A stretch of 64,000 nt of DNA, taken from NCBI RefSeq assembly GCF_030296615.1, contig NZ_AP027732.1, positions 1,302,001 to 1,366,000 of the forward strand, read 5' to 3'. Source of the stretch: Frondihabitans sucicola (GTDB lineage: Bacteria > Actinomycetota > Actinomycetes > Actinomycetales > Microbacteriaceae). Both the position numbers and the translations under genes were made by a program. The number at the start of each line of letters is the position of its first letter. Positions within the stretch are counted from its first letter, which is position 1. The notes below the pieces were generated by a model. That model was given only the letters and a program-made list of their open reading frames with translations. It was not told the DNA's origin and did not search any database. This document shows positions 37,932-47,304 of the stretch, in pieces.

Positions 37932-38846
37932 ATGGTCAGCGAAGCAGCCTCCGCGGTGTCTCCGGCGACCCTCATCGACGGCACGGCGCTCGCGGCGGGC
38001 GTGAAAGACGACCTGCGCGAGCGGGTCACCGCCCTGAAGGCCGCAGGAATCCACCCGGGGCTCGGCACGATCCTCGTCGGCGCGAACCCCGGTTCGCTGT
38101 CGTACGTCGCGGGGAAGCACCGCGACTGCGCCGAGGTGGGCATCGAGTCGATCCGACTCGACCTGCCGGAGTCGGCGACCGAGGCCGAGATCCGCACCGC
38201 GATCCACTACATGAACGACAATCCGGCCGTCACGGCGTTCATCATCCAGCTCCCGCTGCCCGAGGGCATCGACCCGACGGTGATGCTCGAGCTGATGGAT
38301 CCGCTCAAAGACGCCGACGGCCTGCACCCGGTCAACCTCGGCGAGCTCGTGCTCGCCGTGCCCGGGGGCAGGGGGACGATCGACACCCCGCTCCCGTGCA
38401 CTCCGCGCGGCATCGTCGAGATGCTGCGGGCGTACGACATCCCGATCGCCGGGCGTCACGTCACGATCATCGGTCAGGGCCTGACCGTGGGGCGTCCGCT
38501 GGGTCTCCTGCTGACGCGCCTCGAGGCGACCGCGACCCTGACGCACTCGCGCACGGCCGATGTCGCCGCAGAGGTCCGTCGCGCGGACATCGTCGTCGCG
38601 GCGGCCGGTGTCGCTGGGCTGGTCAAGCCCGACTGGGTGCGCCCCGGGGCGGTGGTCATCGACGTCGGCATCACCCGCGTGCTGAACGAGGAGACGGGCA
38701 AATACAAGCTGCGGGGCGACGTCGACCCCGCCGTCGCCGCGGTGGCGGGCTTCCTGTCGCCGGTGCCGGGCGGCGTCGGGCCGATGACGCGGGCGATGCT
38801 GCTGAAGAACGTGGTCGAGGCGGCGGAGCGGAAGCTTCGCCGGTAG
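37932..38846 (+). CDS. folD: Methylenetetrahydrofolate dehydrogenase / cyclohydrolase
   Basis: 304 residues, bifunctional; oxidises 5,10-methylene-THF made by GlyA and hydrolyses methenyl-THF to 10-formyl-THF. The catalytic lysine region is [22 protein letters not shown] and [11 protein letters not shown] are family signatures. The NADP loop reads [11 protein letters not shown] where many enzymes have GRSxxVGxP, a variant worth noting. It lies nine bases after glyA. Confidence 0.95.
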   Translation: MVSEAASAVSPATLIDGTALAAGVKDDLRERVTALKAAGIHPGLGTILVGANPGSLSYVAGKHRDCAEVGIESIRLDLPESATEAEIRTAIHYMNDNPAVTAFIIQLPLPEGIDPTVMLELMDPLKDADGLHPVNLGELVLAVPGGRGTIDTPLPCTPRGIVEMLRAYDIPIAGRHVTIIGQGLTVGRPLGLLLTRLEATATLTHSRTADVAAEVRRADIVVAAAGVAGLVKPDWVRPGAVVIDVGITRVLNEETGKYKLRGDVDPAVAAVAGFLSPVPGGVGPMTRAMLLKNVVEAAERKLRR

Positions 38847-38881
38847 CTCGGCTGCTCTCCCTCCCGTCCCTCTGCCCGTTC

Positions 38882-38934
38882 GTCGTGCGCAACAGGCCGC
38901 TCACCTTCGTGGTGTGCGGCGTGTAGTGCACGAC
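38882..38934. terminator. Bidirectional hairpin between convergent folD and galK
   Basis: Outer arms GTCGTGC (38882-38888) and GCACGAC (38928-38934) enclose an inner stem CCGCTCACC / GGTGTGCGG with a TTCGT loop and one mismatch. There is no T tract on either strand. Its position 36 bases after folD and 34 bases after galK suggests a role in ending both transcripts. Confidence 0.6.
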
Positions 38935-38967
38935 CCACGCCGGGGCGGCAGCGGCAGGCCGCCGGGG

Positions 38968-40122
<1,155 letters not shown>

Positions 40123-40126
<4 letters not shown>

Positions 40127-41231
40127 GCGCGGCTCATCGCCTCTCGGATCTCTGCGGCGGAGGTCTCGGGCACGAGGTCGCCGATCCAGGCTCCCATCGC
40201 GGACTCGGAACCGGCCACGAACTTCAGCTTCGTCGCGGCGCGACGAGGCGAGGTGATCTGCAGCATCAGCCGCACGGTGTCGCGTCCGACGTTGACCGGC
40301 GCCTGGTGCCAGGCGGCGATGTAGGGCGTCGGGTCGTCGTAGAGGACGTCGAGGCCGCGCAGCAGTGTGCGGTACATCGTCGCGAGCTCGTCGCGCTCGT
40401 CGCCCGTCAGACCCGCGATGTCGGGCACGTGGCGGTGCGGCAGCAGGTGGATCTCGACGGGCCAGCGGGCCGCGAACGGCACGAACGCCGTGAAGTGCTC
40501 GCCGGCGAGCACGACGCGGGGGCCGGTGCGCTCGCTCTCGAGGATGTCGGCGAACAGCGTGGGGCCGTACTCGTCGATGCTCTGGAGCAGTCGAGTGGTG
40601 CGAGGGGTGACGTAGGGATACGCGTAGATCTGGCCGTGCGGGTGGTGCAGCGTCACGCCGATGGCCTCGCCGCGGTTCTCGAACGGGAAGACCTGCTGGA
40701 TGCCGGGCAGCGCGCCCAGCGCGGCGGTGCGGTCGGCCCACGCTTCGACCACGGTGCGGGCCCGGGACTCGCTGAGACTCGCGAACGAGCCGAACGTCTC
40801 GGGGCTGAAGCAGATGACCTCGCAGCGACCGATCGAGGTGCGAGTGCGGCCGAGGCCGAGCGTGGTCAGGTCGTCGAGGTCGTGCGGAGGATTCTCGGCA
40901 TCGGCCGGAAGGAGCGGGCCGAAGGAGGGGAGCGGTTCTCGAAGACGGCCACGTCGTAGTCGTCGGGGATCTCGGACGGGTTCGTCTCGGACGCCGGCGC
41001 CAACGGGTCGAACTCGGCCGGCGGCAGGACCACGCGGTTCTGCCGCGACGCCGCGATCGACACCCACTCGCCGGTGAGGACGTCTTGTCGCATGGTCGCG
41101 GTCTCGGGCCGTGGCTCGAGCTCGCGCAGGTCGGGCTTGCGCTCGGGCGGCAGCGTGGTGTCGGCATCATCGAAGTAGATGAGCTCGCGGCCGTCCGCGA
41201 GGGTCGTCGGCCGCTTGACGATCTGGTTCAT
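40123..41231 (-). pseudogene. galT: Galactose-1-phosphate uridylyltransferase, frameshifted
   Basis: About 370 residues; transfers UMP from UDP-glucose to galactose 1-phosphate. Start ATG 41231. The N-terminal part ([32 protein letters not shown]) breaks at the GGGG run 40927-40930; one more base restores [14 protein letters not shown]. The catalytic histidine motif [13 protein letters not shown] and the later metal-binding [14 protein letters not shown] are intact. First gene of the galT-galK operon; divergent from the DeoR regulator. Confidence 0.9.
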
Positions 41232-41264
41232 GGTGCCTTTCGGAGACGCGCTGCTTGGGATTGC

Positions 41265-41288
41265 GAAAGCAAATGAAAGTATACGAAA
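41265..41288. promoter_or_regulatory. Three phased GAAA boxes between galT and the DeoR gene
   Basis: GAAA occurs at 41265-41268, 41275-41278 and 41285-41288, exactly one helical turn apart. DeoR/GlpR-family regulators often bind short direct repeats ending in GAAA (TTTC on the other strand), so this is the likely operator for both the galTK and deoR-galM transcripts. A TATACG box at 41280-41285 overlaps the third repeat. Confidence 0.6.
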
Positions 41289-41296
41289 CTGGACTC

Positions 41297-42163
41297 GTGG
41301 AATCCAGTCGTCCCGAGCATCCTGCGCCCGCCGCCCCGCTCGCGGCCACGAGGCGCGAGCGCATCGTGGCGGTGGTCGAGTCGCACGGCTTCGCGCGCAC
41401 GGTCGATCTGGCCCGCGAGCTCGGCACGTCCGAGGTGACGATCCGCACCGACTTCGACGCCCTCGTCGTCGCCGGCCGGCTCGTCCGCGTGCACGGCGGG
41501 GCCATGTCGGTCGAGCAGTCGCCGGTCGAGCGGTCGTTCGAAGAGGTCGAGACCGTGAGGGTCGACGCCAAGCGCGCCATCGGCGCCCGCGCCGCCTCCC
41601 TCGTGCGCGACGGGCAGTGCGTCGTGCTCGACGTCGGCACCACCACGACGCAGATCGCCGAGGCGCTGCTCGAACGCACCGGTCTCATCGGCGTCACCGT
41701 CGTCACGAACAGCCTGGTCATCGCGCTGACTCTCGAACAGTCGGTGCCGCGCTTCACGGTCGTCGTCACCGGCGGAACCCTGCGGCCCCTTCAGCACTCG
41801 CTGGTCAACCCGCTCGCCATGACCGTCCTCGAGGGCATCACGGCCGACATCGCGTTCATCGGGTGCACCGGCGTCGACGTGCGCCACGGCGTCACGAACG
41901 TCAATCTCCCCGAGACCGATCTCAAGCGACTCATGGCCAAGACGGCCAAGCGGTCGTTCATCGTCGCCGACGGGGGCAAGATGGGAGAGGCGCATCTCGG
42001 TGTGATCGGTCCGCTGGCGTCCTTCGACGGCCTGATCACCGCCGGAGCAGAGCCATCGATGGTCGAGGGGCTCCGAGCCGCGGGGATCACCGTGCTCGAA
42101 GCCGATGCGCCCGACGAGACAGCCCCGTCAGAAGAGACAGCACCCTCGAAGGAGACCTCCTAA
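41297..42163 (+). CDS. DeoR-family transcriptional regulator of galactose genes
   Basis: About 288 residues. N-terminal DeoR helix-turn-helix (RRERIVAVVESHGFARTVDLA, then EVTIRTDFDALV), followed by the sugar-phosphate-sensing DeoRC domain (LDVGTTTTQIAEAL, VVTNSLVIALTL, FIGCTGVDVRHGVTN). The C-terminus is a Thr/Ser/Glu-rich tail. GTG 41297 is chosen because the TATACG box leaves it near the transcript start; ATG 41273 is a possible longer start. The intact gene sits between the frameshifted galT and galM. Confidence 0.9.
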   Translation: MESSRPEHPAPAAPLAATRRERIVAVVESHGFARTVDLARELGTSEVTIRTDFDALVVAGRLVRVHGGAMSVEQSPVERSFEEVETVRVDAKRAIGARAASLVRDGQCVVLDVGTTTTQIAEALLERTGLIGVTVVTNSLVIALTLEQSVPRFTVVVTGGTLRPLQHSLVNPLAMTVLEGITADIAFIGCTGVDVRHGVTNVNLPETDLKRLMAKTAKRSFIVADGGKMGEAHLGVIGPLASFDGLITAGAEPSMVEGLRAAGITVLEADAPDETAPSEETAPSKETS

Positions 42164-43110
42164 GTGACCGACACCGTCGCACCGCCCACCGGCGAGCAGT
42201 ACCACCTCGCTCTCGAGTCGGGCGGCCGAACCGTCACGGCCATCGTCACCGAGGTTGCGGCCGGCCTGAGGGCGCTCGAGGTCGACGGCACCGCCATCGC
42301 CGAGACCTTCGCCGAGCACGAGACTCCTCCGTCGGCGTCCGGCATCACGCTGGTGCCCTGGCCGAACCGCGTCGACGGCGGCTCCTGGACCCTCGACGGC
42401 GCGGCCCAGCAGCTCGACATCACCGAGGTCGCGAAGGGCAACGCCAGCCACGGGCTGCTCCGTTACACGCCGTACCGCGCCGTGTCCGTCGAGCCCCACG
42501 CCGTCACGCAGGCCGCGACCGTCTTCCCGCAGCACGGGTTCCCGTTCCGGCTCGACACCGCCGTGCGGCACGAACTCACCCCCGATGGCCTCGTCGTCAC
42601 GCACACGATCACCAATCGCGGCCCTGGCCGCGCGCCGTTCGCCGTGGGGTCGCACCCGTTCTTCCGCGTCGGGTCCCATGATCCTGCGACCCTCACGGTC
42701 ACCCTCGACGCCGCCACCCGCTTCGAGACCAACGTCCGCAGCATCCCCGTCGGAACCTCACCCGTCGCCGGAACCCCTTCGACCTGAGCGGCTCCCCGCT
42801 GCTCGGCGACCTCGACATCGACGCCGGCTACAAAGACATCGCTCAGGATCACGACGGCAGACGCCGCACGCACCTCACCGCGCCCGACGGCTCCCGCACC
42901 ACGATGTGGCAAGACGAGTCGTTCCCCTATGTGCAGATCTTCACGCCGCGGAACTTCCCCCGCGACGGCGTCAAGGGCCTGGCGTTCGCCGCCGAGCCGA
43001 TGACGGCTCCCGCCAACGCCCTGGCCTCCGGCGAAGGCCTTCGCTGGCTCGACGAGGGCGAGACCTGGTCGGGGTCGTGGGGCGTCACGTACACGGGGCC
43101 GACTGTGTGA
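42164..43110 (+). pseudogene. galM: Aldose 1-epimerase (galactose mutarotase), frameshifted
   Basis: About 315 residues; interconverts alpha and beta galactose before GalK. GTG 42164 follows the deoR stop directly. Motifs LVPWPNRVDGG, NASHGLLRY and FAVGSHPFFRVG are the catalytic His and sugar-binding pieces. The frame ends falsely at a TGA after the CCCC run 42774-42777; with one more C it continues FDLSGSPLLGDLDIDAGY to YVQIFTPRNFPRDG, including the catalytic Glu region LAFAAEPMTAPANAL. The ending at 43110 is normal. Confidence 0.87.
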
Positions 43111-43197
43111 CGTCGAGACGTCGGGCTGAGGTCATGGCCGCGGCTGGGCTGGGCAGAGGCTCGGGCCTGCGGTCGCGGAACGGCCTAGGCTCCGGGC

Positions 43198-43386
43198 ATG
43201 AGCGCTGACGACATGACTTTCGACGAGAAGCGGCACGACCAGTTGACCAGGGCGCCCAAGTCCGACGAGTCGGACGCCGCCCCTCGCATCGAGGTGACGA
43301 CGTCGCCGACCGGCACGACCCGGATCGACGTCGCCGACACCGCCAAGGTCACTCCCGGCAAACCCGGGCCGCGCCGCGGCGCCTGA
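43198..43386 (+). CDS. Small hydrophilic protein of unknown function
   Basis: 62 residues, charged, no membrane segment; the second half contains IEVTTSPTGTTRIDVADTAKV and a Gly/Pro/Arg end. ATG 43198 has no strong ribosome site. Codon use fits the neighbours, but the gene is unsupported by any family I recognise. It ends just before the tandem repeats at 43396. Confidence 0.45.
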   Translation: MSADDMTFDEKRHDQLTRAPKSDESDAAPRIEVTTSPTGTTRIDVADTAKVTPGKPGPRRGA

Positions 43387-43506
43387 CGCGCGCCGGTCGG
43401 GCCCGATCCCCGGGGCACGGACGCCGCGATTCTGGCGCGTCGCGTCGTTACCGGCTCCGGGGGCCCACTCCCTGTCGGTTCTCGACGAGACGGGGCCCGC
43501 GCATGC

Positions 43507-43537
43507 AAAAGGGCCGGCGCAGAGCGCCGGCCCTTTT
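43507..43537 (-). terminator. Rho-independent terminator-like hairpin, distal copy
   Basis: AAAAGGGCCGGCGC-AGA-GCGCCGGCCCTTTT: an 11-bp GC stem flanked by A4 and T4, so it can end transcription in both directions. It is the second copy downstream of tRNA-Lys. Confidence 0.75.
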
Positions 43538-43665
43538 CACAGACGTGGGCCCCGTCGGGCTCGATCCCCGGGGGCACGGACGCCGCGACGCTGGCGCGTC
43601 GCGTCGTTACCGGCTCCGGGGGCCCACTCCCTGTCGGTCCTCGACGAGACGGGGCCCGCGCATGC

Positions 43666-43697
43666 AAAAAGGGCCAGCGCAGAGCGCCGGCCCTTTT
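43666..43697 (-). terminator. Rho-independent terminator of tRNA-Lys
   Basis: On the minus strand the stem GGGCCGGCGC / GCGCTGGCCC (one wobble or mismatch) is followed by TTTTT; it lies eight bases past the tRNA 3' end. The A and T tails allow it to work from either side. Confidence 0.8.
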
Positions 43698-43705
43698 CAC
43701 AGACG

Positions 43706-43778
43706 TGGGCCCCGTCGGGCTCGAACCGACGACCAACGGATTAAAAGTCCGATGCTCTACCAACTGAGCTAGAGGCCC
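43706..43778 (-). tRNA. tRNA-Lys (anticodon UUU)
   Basis: 73 nucleotides on the minus strand starting GGGCCTCTAGCTCAGTTGG. The acceptor stem GGGCCTC pairs with GGGGCCC, the anticodon loop is CTTTTAA giving anticodon TTT, and the T arm is CGTCGGTTCGAGCCCGACG. The discriminator base is A and CCA is not encoded. Terminator-like hairpins and partial copies of its 3' end lie downstream. Confidence 0.96.
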
Positions 43779-44038
43779 GTGTGCCCTCGCGGCGCACAGA
43801 CACTCAGCCTAGCAAGCTTGCGACGCTCCCGAAGGCGTCCACCAGCAGCGACCCGCCCCAGCATCGACGTCGCGTCGCCGCGCGTCGCGTTGCGGCCGCA
43901 AGCGCCGACTGCCGGGGGCCTGGCGGCGAGAGAACGTGGTGTCGCCCTGGCGTCAGCGCCGCGGCCCGTGCCGCTGCCCTGGCGCGCGCCGCAGCCCGCC
44001 CCAGGCGAGCACAAAGGGCGGCGACTACCCTTGGGGCA

Positions 44039-44671
44039 ATGTCCCCTCGCGACTTCCACCGCCCAGCCCAGTTCTCGGGTCACGAGTTCGAGGCGTTCCA
44101 GGGCGGCGACGACCCGGCTGTGATGCACCGCGTCGCGCACGAGTCGGCGAGTGCGCTGCTGGCCCGGGTCCGTAACGATCCGAGCCCCGAGATCCTCGAT
44201 CGCCTGGTTGCCTTCACGGACGCGAACGGCATCGACGCGCTCGCCGAGCTGTGGGCCGGCGCGACGGCGCACAGCCTGCCGGGTGCGCTCTGGCGCATCT
44301 ACCTGATGCGCGCGGTCATCCGCCAGAACCCCAACGACATCACCTATCTGTTCGAGCGCGGCACCCAGGTGACGGCGACGATCGACCAGGTCGTTGCGGG
44401 TGCTCCGGCTCCGGCGAGCCCGGAGGAGATCCTGGAGCTCGCCGACCAAATCCTGCGCGGCGTCTTCGTCGGCGACTTCGCCCTGGCGCTCGACCGCGGT
44501 GCGGCCTTCTGCCGGCTTGCCGGAGCGGGCGCCACCAGCGTCGCCGACGATCTCGAGGCGACCGAGCCGGCCCGCGCCAGTGAGCTCACCCGCCGCGCGC
44601 TTCGTCTGTCCGAGCTGGCGGTCGACCTCTCGGCGTGCGCGGCCCTGTGGCGCGACGGCAGCCTGGCCTGA
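44039..44671 (+). CDS. Conserved soluble protein of unknown function
   Basis: 210 residues, helical, Ala/Leu/Glu-rich, no signal peptide or membrane segment. Typical stretches are HESASALLARVRNDPSPEIL, LWAGATAHSLPGALWRIYLM and ELTRRALRLSELAVDL. I do not recognise a domain. ATG 44039 is chosen because the frame upstream to 43781 is low-complexity Ala/Arg sequence. The stretch 43779-44038 before it holds no other gene. An unlinked structured element follows about 120 bases downstream. Confidence 0.7.
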   Translation: MSPRDFHRPAQFSGHEFEAFQGGDDPAVMHRVAHESASALLARVRNDPSPEILDRLVAFTDANGIDALAELWAGATAHSLPGALWRIYLMRAVIRQNPNDITYLFERGTQVTATIDQVVAGAPAPASPEEILELADQILRGVFVGDFALALDRGAAFCRLAGAGATSVADDLEATEPARASELTRRALRLSELAVDLSACAALWRDGSLA

Positions 44672-44790
44672 CGCAGTCGCGACCCGCACGCGCCGCCACC
44701 CGCACGCACCCCCGCCACGCCGACGACCCGCACGTTCGCTACCTGCGGAAGCCAGGCCCCGCCGAGCAAAGTCTCGCTACAGTAGACGAC

Positions 44791-44880
44791 GCCGGGCCGC
44801 AGTAACCCCGGGCTCCAAAATTCGCCGCTCCGAGCGGCCTCGCGCCGAGAGGCGTTCTGCGGCCCGGCGCTCTTCTTTTA
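44791..44880 (+). ncRNA. Candidate structured RNA ending in a terminator-like tail
   Basis: Closing stem GCCGGGCCGCAG (44791-44802) / CTGCGGCCCGGC (44857-44868), 12 perfect pairs. Inside are a hairpin GCCGCT-CCG..-AGCGGC (44824-44838), a hairpin CGCC-GAGA-GGCG with a GNRA loop (44843-44854), and an unpaired stretch ending CCAAAATTC. A pyrimidine-rich tail TCTTCTTTT follows. A TACAGT box lies upstream at 44778-44783. It may be a small RNA, a leader, or an elaborate terminator for the upstream gene; transcription is not proven. Confidence 0.5.
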
Positions 44881-45075
44881 ACGCGAGGCCACTTTAACGC
44901 GAGGCCACCGCGACGCCGCTGCGAAGTTACCGCGACGCCACCCCGACGCCACCGCCCACCCACCGCCCGCAGAAAAAGTCCGGTTCCACCCAAACCCCTC
45001 CGCGGCGGGTGCCGAACACCTTGCAAGAGAAAGACCGCAAAATCTCCATCTTCGCCGAGTCGTGCCCCTGTGCCC

Positions 45076-45170
45076 GATTCACTGCGGTGGTTCTCTCGTG
45101 CGAACCGGGCGTGATTGCCATCCCAGACGGACCTCGCACGGGAGGGCCACCGCAGTCCATGGCGTGAATC
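45076..45170 (+). promoter_or_regulatory. Long hairpin upstream of sigK
   Basis: ACTGCGGTGG (45081-45090) pairs perfectly with CCACCGCAGT (45147-45156); TTCTCT pairs with GGAGGG using G-U pairs, and CGTGCGA (45097-45103) pairs with TCGCACG (45134-45140), giving a 23-bp RNA stem with a 30-base loop. Outer GATTC and GAATC add five more pairs past a bulge. It ends 17 bases before the sigK ribosome site. The rest of the 44672-45202 gap holds the candidate RNA above and GC-rich direct repeats (GCGAGGCCAC). Confidence 0.6.
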
Positions 45171-45202
45171 GAAGCGAAGTGCGGATGGAGGTGCAACCTG
45201 AC

Positions 45203-45802
45203 ATGCTGGAACTCGTGAGCCGAGATAGTGAAATCCCCGAGCGCGACCATGACGTCGCATCCTCCCCGGAGGAACTGCTCGAGCGCGTCGCCGAGGGCGA
45301 CCGCGAGGCTTTCGCTCAGCTGTACGACCAGACCGCACCGCGTGTCCTCGGCCTCATCAAGCGCCTTCTGAAAGACCACTCGCAATCCGAAGAGGTCACT
45401 CAGGAGGTGTTCCTCGAGATCTGGCAGACGGCAACGCGCTTCGACCACAACAAGGGCGGCGCCGCGAGCTGGATGCTCACCATGGCCCACCGCCGAGCGG
45501 TCGACCGGGTCCGCGCCAGCCAGTCCAGCCGTGACCGCGATACGAAGGTCGGAATCCGCGACTTCGAGACCGACTACGACTCGGTCACCGAGCAGGTCGA
45601 GATCAGGATCGAGCACGAGCGGGTCGAGCGGGCTCTTGGCCGGCTCACAGAGCTCCAGCGGCAGGCTGTCACCCTCGCTTATTACGGTGGCTACACGCAT
45701 AGCGAGGTTTCCACGATGCTTCACGTTCCGATCGGGACGGTCAAGACACGACTACGCGACGGCATGATCCGCCTTCGCGATGAATTAGGAGTGGCGTCAT
45801 GA
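45203..45802 (+). CDS. sigK: ECF RNA polymerase sigma factor, SigK type
   Basis: 199 residues. Sigma region 2 covers about 25-95 (FAQLYDQTAPRVLGLIKRLL, VFLEIWQTATRFD, ASWMLTMAHRRAVDRVRA) and region 4 about 135-190 (LTELQRQAVTLAYYGGYTHS, VPIGTVKTRLRDGMIRLR). ATG 45203 is chosen because GGAGGTG at 45187-45193 is a strong ribosome site at the right distance; ATG 45185 overlaps that site. It overlaps the anti-sigma gene by four bases. Confidence 0.92.
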   Translation: MLELVSRDSEIPERDHDVASSPEELLERVAEGDREAFAQLYDQTAPRVLGLIKRLLKDHSQSEEVTQEVFLEIWQTATRFDHNKGGAASWMLTMAHRRAVDRVRASQSSRDRDTKVGIRDFETDYDSVTEQVEIRIEHERVERALGRLTELQRQAVTLAYYGGYTHSEVSTMLHVPIGTVKTRLRDGMIRLRDELGVAS

Positions 45803-46650
45803 GCAAACACGGCTCGACGTCGGGCTTCGGCCCCCACGAAACCGACACCGACAACCTGTCCGGTGCCTACTCGCTGAACGCCCTCAGCGACGAAGAACGC
45901 ACAGCCTTCGAGGCTCGCATGGCCGAGTCCGACGAGATCAGAACGGAGGTAGCCGAATTGAACGAGACCGCACTGCTTCTTGGCCGCGCCGTCGAGCCCG
46001 TGCAGCCGTCGGCCGCACTCCGCTCCAGCATCCTCGACCTCATCGATTCGACGCCGCAGCTCCCGAAGCTCGAGGCCGAGGGTTCTGACGGCCGCGACGA
46101 GTCGACGACGACCGCCGCAGCACCCGCCCCGGCGGAGAAGTCGGGTGAGCTCCTCGAGCCCATCCCTCTGGCCCGCCAGCGCTGGTTCATGCGCCCCGCG
46201 GTCCTGCTCGTCGGCGCCGCTGCCGCGGTCGGCCTGTTCTTCGGTGGCGGTGCGGTGCTCAACTCGCCGCAGCCGCAGAATCCCGGCACGTCGCAGCAGG
46301 CCATCAGCGCCGATGCGTCGCAGATCCTCGCGGCGTCCGACGTCGAGCACACGGCCTCCGACATCTCCACCGGCGGTACGGCCACGCTCTACTGGTCGAG
46401 TGCGCTGAAGCGCTCCGTCGTCGTCCTCGACGGCGCGTCCGCCCTGCCGAGCTCGAAGACCTACCAGCTCTGGTACATCAAGGGGTCGAGCGTCAAGTCG
46501 GCCGGCACGGTCTCCGCGTCGTCCAACTCGCTCACGCAGGTGCTCCAGGGCGACATGGCCAAGGGCGACACCGTGGGTATCACGGTCGAGCCGAACGGCG
46601 GCTCGAAGCAGCCGACCACCAAGCCGATCGTGGCCCTGCAGAGCGCCTGA
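45799..46650 (+). CDS. rskA: Anti-sigma-K factor RskA
   Basis: 283 residues, a single-pass membrane anti-sigma factor. N-terminal cytosolic region (about 15-75: DNLSGAYSLNALSDEERTAF) binds SigK, a linker rich in Ala/Glu/Pro follows, the membrane segment is PAVLLVGAAAAVGLFFGGG near residue 135, and an extracellular RskA domain (YQLWYIKGSSVKSAGTVS) ends the protein. In mycobacteria the factor is cut by membrane proteases to release SigK; that this happens here is inferred from the same layout. ATGA overlap with sigK. Confidence 0.9.
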   Translation: MSKHGSTSGFGPHETDTDNLSGAYSLNALSDEERTAFEARMAESDEIRTEVAELNETALLLGRAVEPVQPSAALRSSILDLIDSTPQLPKLEAEGSDGRDESTTTAAAPAPAEKSGELLEPIPLARQRWFMRPAVLLVGAAAAVGLFFGGGAVLNSPQPQNPGTSQQAISADASQILAASDVEHTASDISTGGTATLYWSSALKRSVVVLDGASALPSSKTYQLWYIKGSSVKSAGTVSASSNSLTQVLQGDMAKGDTVGITVEPNGGSKQPTTKPIVALQSA

Positions 46651-46657
46651 CCAGAGG

Positions 46658-47137
46658 TCAGTTCTGCGGCGCCGCCGCCGTGAACAGGCTCCGCAGGTGT
46701 CGTCCGTTGATCGCGACGGCCAAGCCGATCACGACGAGTCCGCAGACGACCTGCTCCAGGCGCATCCAGAGCGGAAAACCCGGGCTGATGACGATGGCCG
46801 CGATGGCGATCGGCACGACGATCGAGACGATCCGCAGGCGTCGGTACGCCCAGCGACGACCGCGGGAGGCGAGCACCGCGAACCCGTACAGGAGGCCGGC
46901 GCTGACGACGACGCCCGCGCTGCGCGACCAGACGTTGGCGTTGACCTCGGCGGAGTCGTTGCGAAGCAGGACCGTGACCACGAGGGCGATCACGCCGATG
47001 CCGAGATAGACCAGGATCCAGGCCTTGACCGCTCGGAAAGCGCGGAGGGTGTCCGGGTGATCGAGGTGCTCGCGAGCGACGTCGCCCGGCTTCACGGGGC
47101 GGACGGGAGGGGCTGTCGGGAGGCTGTTGCCGTTCAT
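46658..47137 (-). CDS. Four-segment membrane protein of unknown function
   Basis: 159 residues. A soluble Pro-rich N-terminus (about 1-45, PPVRPVKPGDVAREHLDHPD) precedes four hydrophobic segments (AWILVYLGIGVIALVVTVLL, VVVSAGLLYGFAVLA, IVSIVVPIAIAAIVI, LEQVVCGLVVIGLAVAI). No family recognised. ATG 47137 has AAAGGA upstream. It converges on rskA with seven bases between and is divergent from the histidine kinase, possibly its target or accessory. Confidence 0.7.
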   Translation of the reverse strand: MNGNSLPTAPPVRPVKPGDVAREHLDHPDTLRAFRAVKAWILVYLGIGVIALVVTVLLRNDSAEVNANVWSRSAGVVVSAGLLYGFAVLASRGRRWAYRRLRIVSIVVPIAIAAIVISPGFPLWMRLEQVVCGLVVIGLAVAINGRHLRSLFTAAAPQN

Positions 47138-47304
47138 GGTGGTGTCCTTTCGGTTGCTGTCGACGCTACGGACACCTCGCGGAGCCGACCATCCGCCTGG
47201 ACCGCCTGCCGGGGTGGGGGAAGCCCCACCCTTTCTCGTCCGGGCTGCGCCGACGCGGCCGGGCTGGAAGAGTGGACGGATCATCACCGACCGGGAGGGG
47301 AATC

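Larger units (their letters stand above)
43396..43713. repeat. Two tandem ~159-bp repeats carrying the tRNA-Lys 3' end
   Basis: Units start at 43396 and 43554 and the third start, at 43714, is inside the real tRNA gene; the periods are 158 and 160 bases. Each unit begins GTCGGGCTCGA-like and ends AGACGTGGGCCCC, so each contains about 19 bases of the tRNA-Lys acceptor/T-arm end. Each also carries a GC-rich hairpin. It fills the 319-base gap between the small protein gene and the tRNA; no gene is seen. Confidence 0.85.

Noticed and set aside
43396..43778. Genomic island bounded by tRNA-Lys attachment sites
   Set aside because: The copies are only about 159 bp apart and hold no integrase or cargo; they cannot bound an island in this window.
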